Below, one piece after another: positions 1 through 5,893 of a stretch of 6,180 nt of DNA. Numbering within the stretch: position 1 is the stretch's first letter; every line of letters begins with the position of its first letter. A model generated the notes under the pieces. The model was not told the DNA's origin. It did no database searches and was given only the letters and a program-made list of their open reading frames with translations. Position numbers and translations under genes: made by a program. The stretch is from Cloacimonetes bacterium SCGC AAA252-N17 (lineage in GTDB: Bacteria; Cloacimonadota; Cloacimonadia; JGIOTU-2), in the NCBI GenBank assembly GCA_000404785.1, contig ASNI01000099.1:1-6180 (forward strand), read 5' to 3'.

Positions 1-44
1 TGAGTATTCAAATAAATAATGTGTGTTGCACTTATTACTTGAAT
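1..44 (-). CDS. Possible 5' end of a truncated gene with ATT start
   Basis: A reading frame leaves the window at its left edge. Reading the minus strand, AAGGAG (51-56) is followed by six bases and then ATT at 42-44. From there the frame is open for 14 codons to the edge (I Q V I S A T H I I Y L N T). No ATG, GTG or TTG fits: the two other frames near this ribosome site either stop at once or lack a start codon. ATT is a rare but known start. A possible promoter lies directly upstream at 67-95. The position fits the array, which has one minus-strand gene after each repeat. No product can be named from so few residues. The real start could also lie beyond the window. Confidence 0.25.
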   Translation of the reverse strand, partial: MQVISATHIIYLNT

Positions 45-66
45 CTACGTCTCCTTAAAATACTTT

Positions 67-95
67 TCAATACACTGCATACATTTTTAAGTCAA
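67..95 (-). promoter_or_regulatory. Possible promoter of the truncated left-edge gene
   Basis: On the minus strand TTGACT (90-95) and TATTGA (67-72) are separated by 17 bases, a sigma-70-like arrangement with a good -35 and a weak -10. Transcription would start near position 60, just ahead of the AAGGAG ribosome site at 51-56. In AT-rich DNA such matches also occur by chance. The agreement in spacing between promoter, ribosome site and possible start is the only support. Confidence 0.3.
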
Positions 96-123
96 GTTGA
101 TAAATTTTAATACCAAAAGATAG

Positions 124-178
124 GCATAATGTTCCGCGTGTGCGGCGGGGATTCACCCCGATGACACGCTTGTTACGG
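124..178. repeat. attC-like recombination site 1 (55 bp, short form)
   Basis: Left core GCATAAT (124-130) and right core GTTACGG (172-178) enclose a stem. GCGTGT (136-141) pairs with ACACGC (164-169), and CGGGG (146-150) pairs with CCCCG (156-160) around the loop ATTCA. Between the two helices the left arm has one base more than the right (142-145 against 161-163). The left spacer is 5 nt beginning GTT and the right spacer is TT, as in the other four sites. In the array the outer cores do not pair well with each other. The right core instead matches the far end of the interval carrying the 203-709 gene. This is the shortest site and the most GC-rich stretch nearby. Confidence 0.8.
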
Positions 179-188
179 GCAGTTCTTT
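173..188. repeat. Cassette 1 terminal inverted repeat, left arm
   Basis: TTACGGGCAGTTCTTT is the reverse complement of 781-796 except for one position that becomes a G-T pair (G182 with T787). The arm begins exactly at the TT of the right core of site 1. Such agreement between ends nearly 600 bp apart, next to two different repeats, is not explained by coding constraint because both arms are intergenic. Confidence 0.8.
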
Positions 189-202
189 ATAATTCATAAG
201 TG

Positions 203-709
203 TTAATCGAGATTATGATCAACGGCAAATTCTCGACCTTTTTTATCAATAAGATAGCTTATTTCATCACCCATTGTGTAATTTTTATATGGTGGTTTAT
301 CAAGAATATTTTCCTGAATAAACCTATTATTTTCAAGTTGGGAAAGATAATTTGTGGCTCTTATGTCAGAATATCCTAAATCATTTACCATATAGCTATG
401 TTTGATTATTTGATGTTCTATAATGAACTTTATAATTTTAATGATTTCCTTTTCGGGAGGGAGTTTTGAATATGTTCGAGAATTATATATTCCAAGAGGT
501 TGTTTTAATTTTTTAATTTTTCGTTTTTTTAAAAATTTAAGGAGGAAATATGTTATCCAGTATAGAAGTAAAATTATTCCTGCTATTTTTATCAGGAGTA
601 TTATGGGGATGCCAGTTGATGATGTCAATTCGGAGATATTCTCTGTTATTTCGTCATAACCAGCCAGGAATGCTACGAAAAGGGTTAAAAATATTATTAA
701 TGTTTTCAT
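203..709 (-). CDS. Membrane-anchored winged-helix protein
   Basis: A 168-residue protein not assignable to a named family. Residues 1-17 are hydrophobic (signal peptide or first membrane helix). Residues 33-60 form a long membrane helix followed by a strongly basic stretch (KKRKIKKLK, 61-69), which predicts that the remainder faces the cytoplasm. Residues 84-168 look like a winged helix: an Ile-rich helix (86-99), a short helix ending LGYSD (101-115), a recognition-like helix RATNYLSQLENNRFI (117-131), and a wing ending in YLIDKKGREFA. The inferred role is a membrane-tethered DNA-binding regulator or sensor; no partner gene is visible. The ATG at 709 is supported by AAGGGA (715-720). The stop at 203 lies 24 nt from the right core of site 1. 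A plus-strand frame at 550-774 with a good ribosome site overlaps it, but this protein is the more convincing product. Confidence 0.8.
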   Translation of the reverse strand: MKTLIIFLTLFVAFLAGYDEITENISELTSSTGIPIILLIKIAGIILLLYWITYFLLKFLKKRKIKKLKQPLGIYNSRTYSKLPPEKEIIKIIKFIIEHQIIKHSYMVNDLGYSDIRATNYLSQLENNRFIQENILDKPPYKNYTMGDEISYLIDKKGREFAVDHNLD

Positions 710-729
710 TTTTGTCCCTTATTTCTTTT

Positions 730-762
730 CAAACATACATCTTTGTATTGAATTCACTACAA
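730..762 (-). promoter_or_regulatory. Possible Bacteroidetes-type promoter for the 203-709 gene
   Basis: On the minus strand TTG (760-762) and TATGTTTG (730-737) are 22 nt apart. This fits the TTG / TAnnTTTG pattern known for Bacteroidetes housekeeping promoters. Transcription would start a few bases before the AAGGGA ribosome site. A sigma-70-like alternative overlaps it: TTGAGG (765-770), 17 nt, TACAAA (742-747). This cassette has more upstream room (81 bases before the repeat core) than the three genes that follow, consistent with carrying its own promoter. Confidence 0.38.
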
Positions 763-780
763 CACCTCAATTAATGGGAC

Positions 781-796
781 AAAGAATTGCCCGTAA
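781..796. repeat. Cassette 1 terminal inverted repeat, right arm
   Basis: AAAGAATTGCCCGTAA pairs with 173-188 and ends at the left core of site 2. Within the array its neighbour across site 2 is the unrelated end TTAGCAGCTAC (856-866), so it pairs poorly with its present partner and very well with the opposite end of its own interval. Confidence 0.8.
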
Positions 797-861
797 TGTT
801 TGGCGTGTGCGGCGTTCTTCCTGCTTTTCTTCTCGCTTCAATGCCGACACGCTTGTTAGCA
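791..861. repeat. attC-like recombination site 2 (71 bp)
   Basis: Left core CCGTAAT (791-797), 5-nt spacer GTTTG, then GCGTGT (803-808), an unpaired G809, and CGGC (810-813). These pair with GCCG (843-846) and ACACGC (847-852), followed by TT and the right core GTTAGCA (855-861). The result is a 10-bp helix with a single bulged G, capped by a 29-nt pyrimidine-rich loop. Its stem sequence matches those of sites 1 and 4. Its loop resembles that of site 3 (GTTCTTC and GCTTTTCT in both). Confidence 0.85.
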
Positions 862-2378
862 GCTACTTTTTCATTTTATTTGTTTTACTTTAATGTTTTC
901 TAATATTCTATTTCGAGTATCATCGTTTATAATTCTTTCTGCATATTTGAGAGCTTTTTCATAATCATTTGACCGGGAATATCTCATTGCAATCGTACAC
1001 AAAGCGCTATCTTTCACTTTATCAGTGGTAATCTTTTCTATGTATTCCTCTATCTGTTCGTACTTATTATACTTTAATAAGTTATTGATAATTTGCCTAT
1101 ATAAATCATCAATTATTTTCACATCAGAGATTGTTCCGATAATTTCTTCATATTTCTCAATATCGCCTCTTTTGAACAAATTTATCGCAATGTCAGAAGA
1201 CATCACCTCTTTGTGGTTTATATCATTTACCTTTTGTAACAACGCTATTGCTCCATCTATATAACCAGATTTAGTAAATGATCGTGCACAGTCCCTATAT
1301 AACCTATCTCTCATTTTAACAGTGGATAAAGAATCTTCATATGATAACGCTTTATTTGTGTTTCTATCTTTAATATAATTTTGAGCAAATTGAAAGTAAA
1401 CCTTATCTCGATTATCAACTTCATGGATTTTGGCTAATATTTCATATGCTTCCGGATATTTATATTTCCGTATAAATCCGCAGGCAATATTTGCATATTC
1501 TCTATCTTTTGCCTTATTATTTAATGTTTCGATCATGTCATCTATAATATATGTTTTATTCATCCTCGTCGCCTGCGATATGATCATTTTCTTATATTCA
1601 TCATTCATCGAAATATTGGCTTTTTTCATAAAGTCGTTCAATCCTTCCAGATCATCTTGTATGATATATATGGCTGAAATTTGATTAAAAGTAATGTTTT
1701 TTGTCTCTTCATCAGATTGGTTGTTTTGATAAAATTCAATTGCTTTTTCTTGGTTACCACTATTCAGCATATCAAAGATTATTAACAATTTTGTTGAACT
1801 TATTCCTTGTTCATCTTGGTATTTATTAGCATAAAGCATCGCTTTTTCATACTCATGATTATTCTTGACTACGCTATTGATAATTTCTTTATATGACAAT
1901 TGGTTATAATATTCATCTTTAATTTTTTTAACTGTTTTAAGAGCTTCATCTTCTAATCCGGATGCAACCATTTCTAGAACCAAATTGAAATAACAATCAT
2001 CCTTATCTCGCTGCTCATCTATTTTTTTAGCGTACTTCAAGGCTGATTTGAAATCTCCTATCTGAGCAAAACCCAATGCAATATTATAGTATCCGCGTTT
2101 TCCCCAATCCGAAAATGGTGAAACAGAATAAATATCTGAATCAGGAAGTCTATCAATTACTTCATGTGATCGAGTTTCCTTTAGCTTAATTTCATAAGGT
2201 TGAGACTTCATTCTATTGTCCGATATATTCTCTTCCGCAAAGATAAATATGGGAACGAATAATAAGAAAATCAATACATTCTTTTTCATTTTATCTCCAA
2301 TTTACTATGCTGCTGATAATGTTTCGAGTCTGCCACGTTCTTCTCGCTTTTCTCTCAATCTGAATGTGGAGGCTTTTG
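856..2378. mobile_element. Cassette 2 (TPR-like exported protein)
   Basis: A 1,523-bp unit between the inferred crossovers of sites 2 and 3, with one minus-strand gene. The ends are only moderately complementary: TTAGCAGCTAC at the left against GCTGCTGATAA (2309-2319) at the right, 8 of 11 positions. The right end pairs at least as well with the left end of cassette 3 (TTAGCAGCAT), so the history of this junction is less clear than for cassettes 1 and 4. Confidence 0.5.
871..2289 (-). CDS. Exported TPR-like helical-repeat protein
   Basis: A 472-residue protein. Residues 1-18 are a signal peptide (KK then a hydrophobic core, FA/EE cleavage), so it acts outside the cytoplasm, probably in the periplasm. 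Apart from a polar linker to about residue 60 the rest is a chain of paired helices with tetratricopeptide character. Good examples are NIALGFAQIGDFKSALKYAK (69-88), CARSFTKSGYIDGAIALLQK (334-353) and TIAMRYSRSNDYEKALKYAE (432-451), with more degenerate copies between. Roughly ten to twelve helical pairs fit. No catalytic motif is visible, so a scaffolding or protein-binding role is inferred from the fold only. The ATG at 2289 has GGAG (2295-2298) five bases upstream. The start lies about 25 nt from the core of site 3, leaving little room for a promoter. The TGA at 871 lies 9 nt from the right core of site 2. Confidence 0.85.
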   Translation of the reverse strand: MKKNVLIFLLFVPIFIFAEENISDNRMKSQPYEIKLKETRSHEVIDRLPDSDIYSVSPFSDWGKRGYYNIALGFAQIGDFKSALKYAKKIDEQRDKDDCYFNLVLEMVASGLEDEALKTVKKIKDEYYNQLSYKEIINSVVKNNHEYEKAMLYANKYQDEQGISSTKLLIIFDMLNSGNQEKAIEFYQNNQSDEETKNITFNQISAIYIIQDDLEGLNDFMKKANISMNDEYKKMIISQATRMNKTYIIDDMIETLNNKAKDREYANIACGFIRKYKYPEAYEILAKIHEVDNRDKVYFQFAQNYIKDRNTNKALSYEDSLSTVKMRDRLYRDCARSFTKSGYIDGAIALLQKVNDINHKEVMSSDIAINLFKRGDIEKYEEIIGTISDVKIIDDLYRQIINNLLKYNKYEQIEEYIEKITTDKVKDSALCTIAMRYSRSNDYEKALKYAERIINDDTRNRILENIKVKQIK

Positions 2379-2384
2379 TTAGCA
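2314..2384. repeat. attC-like recombination site 3 (71 bp, divergent stem)
   Basis: Left core TGATAAT (2314-2320) and right core GTTAGCA (2378-2384). The stem sequence differs from sites 1, 2 and 4 but keeps the same geometry. AGTCT (2327-2331), unpaired G2332, then CCACGTTC (2333-2340) pair with GAATGTGG (2362-2369) and AGGCT (2370-2374), with two wobble pairs. The bulged G is again 12 nt after the left core. Outside the cores ATGCTGCT (2307-2314) and AGCAGCAT (2381-2388) are also complementary. The loop is similar to that of site 2. Confidence 0.78.
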
Positions 2385-2393
2385 GCATCTTTT

Positions 2394-4883
2394 TCATTTC
2401 AACAGCAAACACTTTTTAACAACTTCAGTTTTGCCATTCACGTTCAGTTTGTAATAATAAATTCCTGAACTTACCGAATTTCCTAATTCGTCATCTCCGT
2501 TCCAGATAATGGAATGTGAACCTTTAGTAAATTCATTATGAGATAAAGTTTTGATTTTCTGCCCTTTAATGTTAAAAATTGCAAGTTCAACTTTAGAATT
2601 ATTTTTTATAGAAAATTCAATTGTTGTGGTCGGATTAAAAGGATTGGGATAATTTTGTGATAAAATACAATCTTGTAATGGAATTTCAGTAAAATCTTCA
2701 GCTATTAAAAATCCATACTCATAAGCACCCATATCAGGAGCAATACCATAAAAATCTTCAGGTGTTAAATCCAATAAGATATTTCCCTGCCATTCAAAAA
2801 ATGGGGTTCCAGTATCAACACAAGGAGAGTTTTCGGGAAGATAATAATGCCATCCAAAAAGTGGATCATCATCTATATTTCCTTCTAACCAGTTAACTGA
2901 ACCATTATTAAAGATAATGCCGGTTTCACCTGCTTGAATATCGGAATAGGTAATGGTTATAGAGCTGGGTTCATTATTTTCAGCAAGATAGATTTCTTCA
3001 GGAGAATCATTCCAAAAAATGGAGTTGATTAATATAGGATTGGAATTTTTTTTACAGTACATTCCACCTCCAAAATCATAAGCAGTATTCTCGGAAAGCG
3101 TTGTGTTTATCAACAATACGTTACAATTATCACGCAAATATAAAGCTGCTCCACGATTAGCTTGATTATTGCTTAATAGAGTATTTACCATCGTAAGTCC
3201 AACATTTAAGAAACAACTGATTCCGCCGCCATCTGAACAAGTATTATTAGAGATAATCGAATTTGTAAAATTGGGATTTGATTCTCTGCAAAGCATCCCG
3301 CCACCTTCGTTATAGGCGGTATTGTTCGAAATTTTTACATTAGAAAATATTGTGTTTGAGTTATCCCGACAGTAAATACCACCACCGCTATGAAAAGATT
3401 CATTACTTTTAATAACAACATTTTCAATAACAGCATTTGAATTAGATAAATGTATTCCTCCTCCTCCGTCATATAATCCAATTCCTGCTGTATTATTTGT
3501 GATTATTAGATTAGTTAATCTTGGACTTGAATTACAACAATTAATTCCACCACCATTCATTGCATAACCTTCAGTAAGAGTAAATCCCGTTAGGATTGCT
3601 TCTGAATTTTCACCTAAAGTAAACGTAACAACACTTTCATTCTGATTTCCATTAATGATAGTTTGAGAGACATATGAGGTGTCCTGTGTTGTTAAATAGA
3701 GGGAACCGATCACAATTTTTTTACCATTATAATTAATGTTTTCAACGTACATACCTGATTGAACTAAAATGGTATCACCATCTGCAGAAACGTCGATGGC
3801 AGCTTGAATTGTTGGTTGATCACCTGGCACATTAATAAGAATTGGATCGTTTTGTGGATTTAAGTATTCTGAAACATCAAATACAACAAGACCACCCAAA
3901 TCTCCACCATCGACTGAACACCAAAGTTCATCTCTCTCTGGTCGTAATTTTAAATCCAATATTCTATTATCATTTTCCAAATGTTCAACAAACTGAATAG
4001 CATACTGATTATAAAATCGAAAAACATACCATCCATCATCAGCTCCAATGATAATATAATCTCCAATAGCAATTATATCTCGTCCCCATTCTGTTGGATA
4101 AAAGAAAGTTTCTTGAATGTTATTAAAATCTGAAATATCATATACAATTAATCCATAAAGATGAGCGAGAAATAATGTAGAATCAATTGTCGCTAACCCA
4201 CCTGTATATGAAGGACGGTTCAAGCCACCAACAAATAATGAAGTAAAAGAATCAGGTGTGTTTTTAATTAATCTAAAGTTACCGTTAAACGCAGTACCTA
4301 TGGCTCTCGAAGATATTAGTAATGAGTCTTGATATGTGTCTATATCATTACACATATCTGAAGTACCTTGCATACCTACATCTAAGACGTTCTCTAAAAA
4401 TGGATTAAGAGAATCTTCAACATTAATTCGTAAATATTCATCGGAATATCTTCGTTGAAATATAACTCTATTATCGTGAAAAATCATTGGACTAAAATAT
4501 GATGTTGCTCCACTAAAATTCATAATATCAATGCTGGATAACTCAGTAAAACCATTTAATGATAATTCAAAAACATAAAATTCCAAATATCTATCTCTAC
4601 CACAAATTCCATTCAGACCATATAAGATTGAATCATTTAGGCAAAATTTTTGTAAATAATGCAGGGGAGGTATACTAATAGTATATTGAAGTTCTATGTC
4701 TAAACTGTCATTGATTGTATAGTATTCTATTCCCTCCATTCCAGATGTGTTTAATAAAACTCCATCTTGAAAGAATTCGAAATCATTTAACCTATCCATT
4801 GGATAGTGGTGCTTAAATGTTAAACTGAATAGAGTATTACAACAAATTGCTAAAGTTATAATAATTAGAAAAAGGCTTTTCAC
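2394..4883 (-). CDS. Secreted parallel beta-helix protein with T9SS sorting domain
   Basis: An 829-residue protein. Residues 1-20 are a signal peptide. Residues 21-345 are beta-rich with propeller-like repeats (GLIVYDISDFNN at 244-255, GLVVFDVSEYLNP at 331-343). From about 352 a right-handed beta-helix begins (GDQPTIQAAIDVSADGDTI), with a glycine signature recurring every 25-30 residues: GGGINC (444), GGGGIH (473), GGGIYC (500), GGGMLC (527), GGGISC (552), GGGMYC (605). Residues 670-725 resemble the closing segment of such proteins (SPCVDTGTP, APDMGAYEYG). Residues 741-829 are a type IX secretion sorting domain (LSQNYPNPFNP, SGIYYYKL, basic tail). The protein should cross the outer membrane and be anchored or released there; substrate or adhesion role unknown. 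The start is GTG at 4883, chosen for AGGAGG five bases upstream and the signal peptide that follows. The TGA lies 9 nt from the core of site 3. Confidence 0.9.
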   Translation of the reverse strand: MKSLFLIIITLAICCNTLFSLTFKHHYPMDRLNDFEFFQDGVLLNTSGMEGIEYYTINDSLDIELQYTISIPPLHYLQKFCLNDSILYGLNGICGRDRYLEFYVFELSLNGFTELSSIDIMNFSGATSYFSPMIFHDNRVIFQRRYSDEYLRINVEDSLNPFLENVLDVGMQGTSDMCNDIDTYQDSLLISSRAIGTAFNGNFRLIKNTPDSFTSLFVGGLNRPSYTGGLATIDSTLFLAHLYGLIVYDISDFNNIQETFFYPTEWGRDIIAIGDYIIIGADDGWYVFRFYNQYAIQFVEHLENDNRILDLKLRPERDELWCSVDGGDLGGLVVFDVSEYLNPQNDPILINVPGDQPTIQAAIDVSADGDTILVQSGMYVENINYNGKKIVIGSLYLTTQDTSYVSQTIINGNQNESVVTFTLGENSEAILTGFTLTEGYAMNGGGINCCNSSPRLTNLIITNNTAGIGLYDGGGGIHLSNSNAVIENVVIKSNESFHSGGGIYCRDNSNTIFSNVKISNNTAYNEGGGMLCRESNPNFTNSIISNNTCSDGGGISCFLNVGLTMVNTLLSNNQANRGAALYLRDNCNVLLINTTLSENTAYDFGGGMYCKKNSNPILINSIFWNDSPEEIYLAENNEPSSITITYSDIQAGETGIIFNNGSVNWLEGNIDDDPLFGWHYYLPENSPCVDTGTPFFEWQGNILLDLTPEDFYGIAPDMGAYEYGFLIAEDFTEIPLQDCILSQNYPNPFNPTTTIEFSIKNNSKVELAIFNIKGQKIKTLSHNEFTKGSHSIIWNGDDELGNSVSSGIYYYKLNVNGKTEVVKKCLLLK

Positions 4884-4886
4884 TTT

Positions 4887-4894
4887 CTCCTCCT
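4887..4894 (-). promoter_or_regulatory. Strong ribosome binding site for the GTG-started gene
   Basis: AGGAGGAG on the minus strand, with its AGGAGG part five bases before GTG (4881-4883). It settles the start of the beta-helix gene at a GTG rather than at the internal ATG (residue 29), which would remove the signal peptide. Only about 20 bases separate the GTG from the repeat core, so initiation signals rather than a promoter fill the gap. Confidence 0.75.
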
Positions 4895-4901
4895 AAATGG
4901 T

Positions 4902-5034
4902 GTATAACGTTCTGCGTGTGCGGCGGGATCGCCCCGATGCTTCGGGGACGCCCAAAACAAACAACCAAACCCTGAATCGGTACGATTCAGACAAAGAATA
5001 CCGATAAACCTTACCGCTGACACGCTTGTTAGCA
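4902..5034. repeat. attC-like recombination site 4 (133 bp, long form)
   Basis: Left core GTATAAC (4902-4908), spacer GTTCT, and GCGTGT (4914-4919) pairing with ACACGC (5020-5025), then TT and the right core GTTAGCA (5028-5034). G4920 occupies the bulge position 12 nt after the core. GCGG (4920-4923 or 4923-4926) can pair with CCGC (5014-5017). The long terminal region holds two further hairpins, so the site is comparable in length to Vibrio-type repeats. It is the only site whose left core is TAAC, the classical form, rather than TAAT. Confidence 0.82.
4932..4990. repeat. Secondary hairpins in the terminal region of site 4
   Basis: CCCCGA (4932-4937) pairs with TCGGGG (4942-4947) around a 4-nt loop. 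CTGAATCG (4972-4979) pairs perfectly with CGATTCAG (4983-4990) around GTA. ATCGGTA (4976-4982) is also the reverse complement of TACCGAT (4999-5005), giving a competing fold. In attC sites the terminal part is variable and often structured. The GC-rich first hairpin has no T-run after it on either strand, so it is not a typical terminator. Confidence 0.6.
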
Positions 5035-5042
5035 GAATAATA
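5029..5042. repeat. Cassette 4 terminal inverted repeat, left arm
   Basis: TTAGCAGAATAATA begins at the TT of the right core of site 4 and is the exact reverse complement of 5880-5893. It lies between the repeat and the stop codon at 5057, in noncoding sequence. Confidence 0.8.
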
Positions 5043-5056
5043 TTCATACCCTAAAA

Positions 5057-5857
5057 CTACTCGATGTTCCATTTGCAGTTATCAGTTGATAATGTGTTAT
5101 TAAAAAATTCTTCGTTTAAAATGTTGAAGATAAAATTAGAATTTTTATATCCGCCACAATGTTCAGGTTCTAATGCAATCGTAATCCCAACTAGTTTTTG
5201 GAGAATCAGTTTCATTAATGGACTCTTTAAATTAATTAATGATTTTATCTCATCAATATCACTTATTTTAGCACTACCCAATATCTCTGAAATATCTGGA
5301 TAAAATGTGAAAAAATCCAAGTCAATGTCTAGATAGATAGGTCTATTGGTTTTAGCTAAGTCATTAATTAACTCGTCAAGTTTAGAGAAATATTTAATGT
5401 TATGTGAATTATTTTGACAATCAACAAAGGAAAAATTTCCTCTTGAAGAATCAATTGTATTAAAAATGTAAACATCTTTAAAGAAATCTAAATACAAAGC
5501 AGGCAATATTTGCCCATCATTTAGTGAACGTAGTCTTGACCAACAAAATAAACTAATTTCATTTCTATTTCTAATATTTAAAGAAGACAACTCTTCTTCT
5601 GAAAAATCAGCTTTAACACCTACGTCATCGTGATAATCAAGTGAAAGAAATATTGGTTGCTCTAATCCTTTTGATTCATATTCTAATTTATAGCGTGACC
5701 AATACAAGAAAGCAAATCGGTGTTCATCCACAATTCCAATTTCAATACACGAATTCACTGGATTTACAATCGATTCAACATAGAAGTGTCTACAACCAGG
5801 TGGTTGTAAATAAGGATTCATTTTTGTTAACCAAAGATTAATTAATTCAATGTTCAT
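5057..5857 (-). CDS. UPF0489 / peptide-arginase-like protein
   Basis: A 266-residue protein with the motif order of the UPF0489 family, an arginase-fold group that includes the peptide arginase OspR, which converts arginine in a ribosomal peptide to ornithine. Visible motifs: VDEHRFAFLYW (43-53), LSLDYHDD (71-78), YLDIDLDFF (175-183) and TIALEPEHCGG (226-236). By analogy with arginase, D74, H76 and D78 (DxHxD) and D177, D179 or D181 would bind two Mn ions, with H46 a likely further ligand. All appear intact, so an active hydrolase is plausible. Whether its substrate is a peptide, free arginine or something else cannot be told; no precursor peptide gene or radical-SAM partner is in the window. 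The ATG at 5857 has GGAG (5863-5866) five bases upstream. The TAG at 5057 lies 22 nt from the core of site 4. Confidence 0.75.
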   Translation of the reverse strand: MNIELINLWLTKMNPYLQPPGCRHFYVESIVNPVNSCIEIGIVDEHRFAFLYWSRYKLEYESKGLEQPIFLSLDYHDDVGVKADFSEEELSSLNIRNRNEISLFCWSRLRSLNDGQILPALYLDFFKDVYIFNTIDSSRGNFSFVDCQNNSHNIKYFSKLDELINDLAKTNRPIYLDIDLDFFTFYPDISEILGSAKISDIDEIKSLINLKSPLMKLILQKLVGITIALEPEHCGGYKNSNFIFNILNEEFFNNTLSTDNCKWNIE

Positions 5858-5879
5858 TCTAACTCCGAAATTAGTTTTC

Positions 5880-5893
5880 TATTATTCTGCTAA
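5880..5893. repeat. Cassette 4 terminal inverted repeat, right arm
   Basis: TATTATTCTGCTAA is the exact reverse complement of 5029-5042 and ends at the left core of site 5. It lies between the ATG of the 5057-5857 gene and the repeat. Confidence 0.8.

Larger units (their letters stand above)
173..855. mobile_element. Cassette 1 (membrane winged-helix gene)
   Basis: A 683-bp unit running from the inferred crossover G/TT of site 1 to that of site 2. It holds a single gene on the minus strand plus site 2. Its ends are complementary: TTACGGGCAGTTCTTT (173-188) pairs with AAAGAATTGCCCGTAA (781-796) over 16 positions with one G-T pair. This is what a circular cassette needs to fold its own attC hairpin. 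The boundary convention follows the inferred rightward site polarity. If polarity is leftward the unit would be 130-796 and would own site 1 instead. Confidence 0.65.
2379..5028. mobile_element. Cassette 3 (surface beta-helix protein), unusually large
   Basis: A 2,650-bp unit between the inferred crossovers of sites 3 and 4 with a single 2,490-bp gene. Its left end TTAGCAGCATC and right end GGTGTATAAC (4899-4908) are not complementary, unlike cassettes 1 and 4. Its right core is the only TAAC among the five. The right end may therefore have been replaced or mutated. The size is well above what is usual for integron cassettes. Confidence 0.5.

Noticed and set aside
124..178. GC-rich hairpin of site 1 as a simple transcription terminator or riboswitch
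   Set aside because: There is no T-run next to the stem on either strand, and the element is one member of the five-site family.
1025..1684. Plus-strand open frames inside the TPR-like gene
   Set aside because: They are shadows of a gene with a clear signal peptide and helical repeats, and have no convincing starts.
4836..4853. Possible lipobox near LAICC in the signal peptide of the beta-helix protein
   Set aside because: The residue before either cysteine is not G, A or S, so a standard signal peptide with cleavage near residue 20 is more likely.
5064..5303. Plus-strand open frame antisense to the UPF0489-like gene
   Set aside because: The minus-strand protein has recognisable family motifs across the whole length. 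The plus frame has none.
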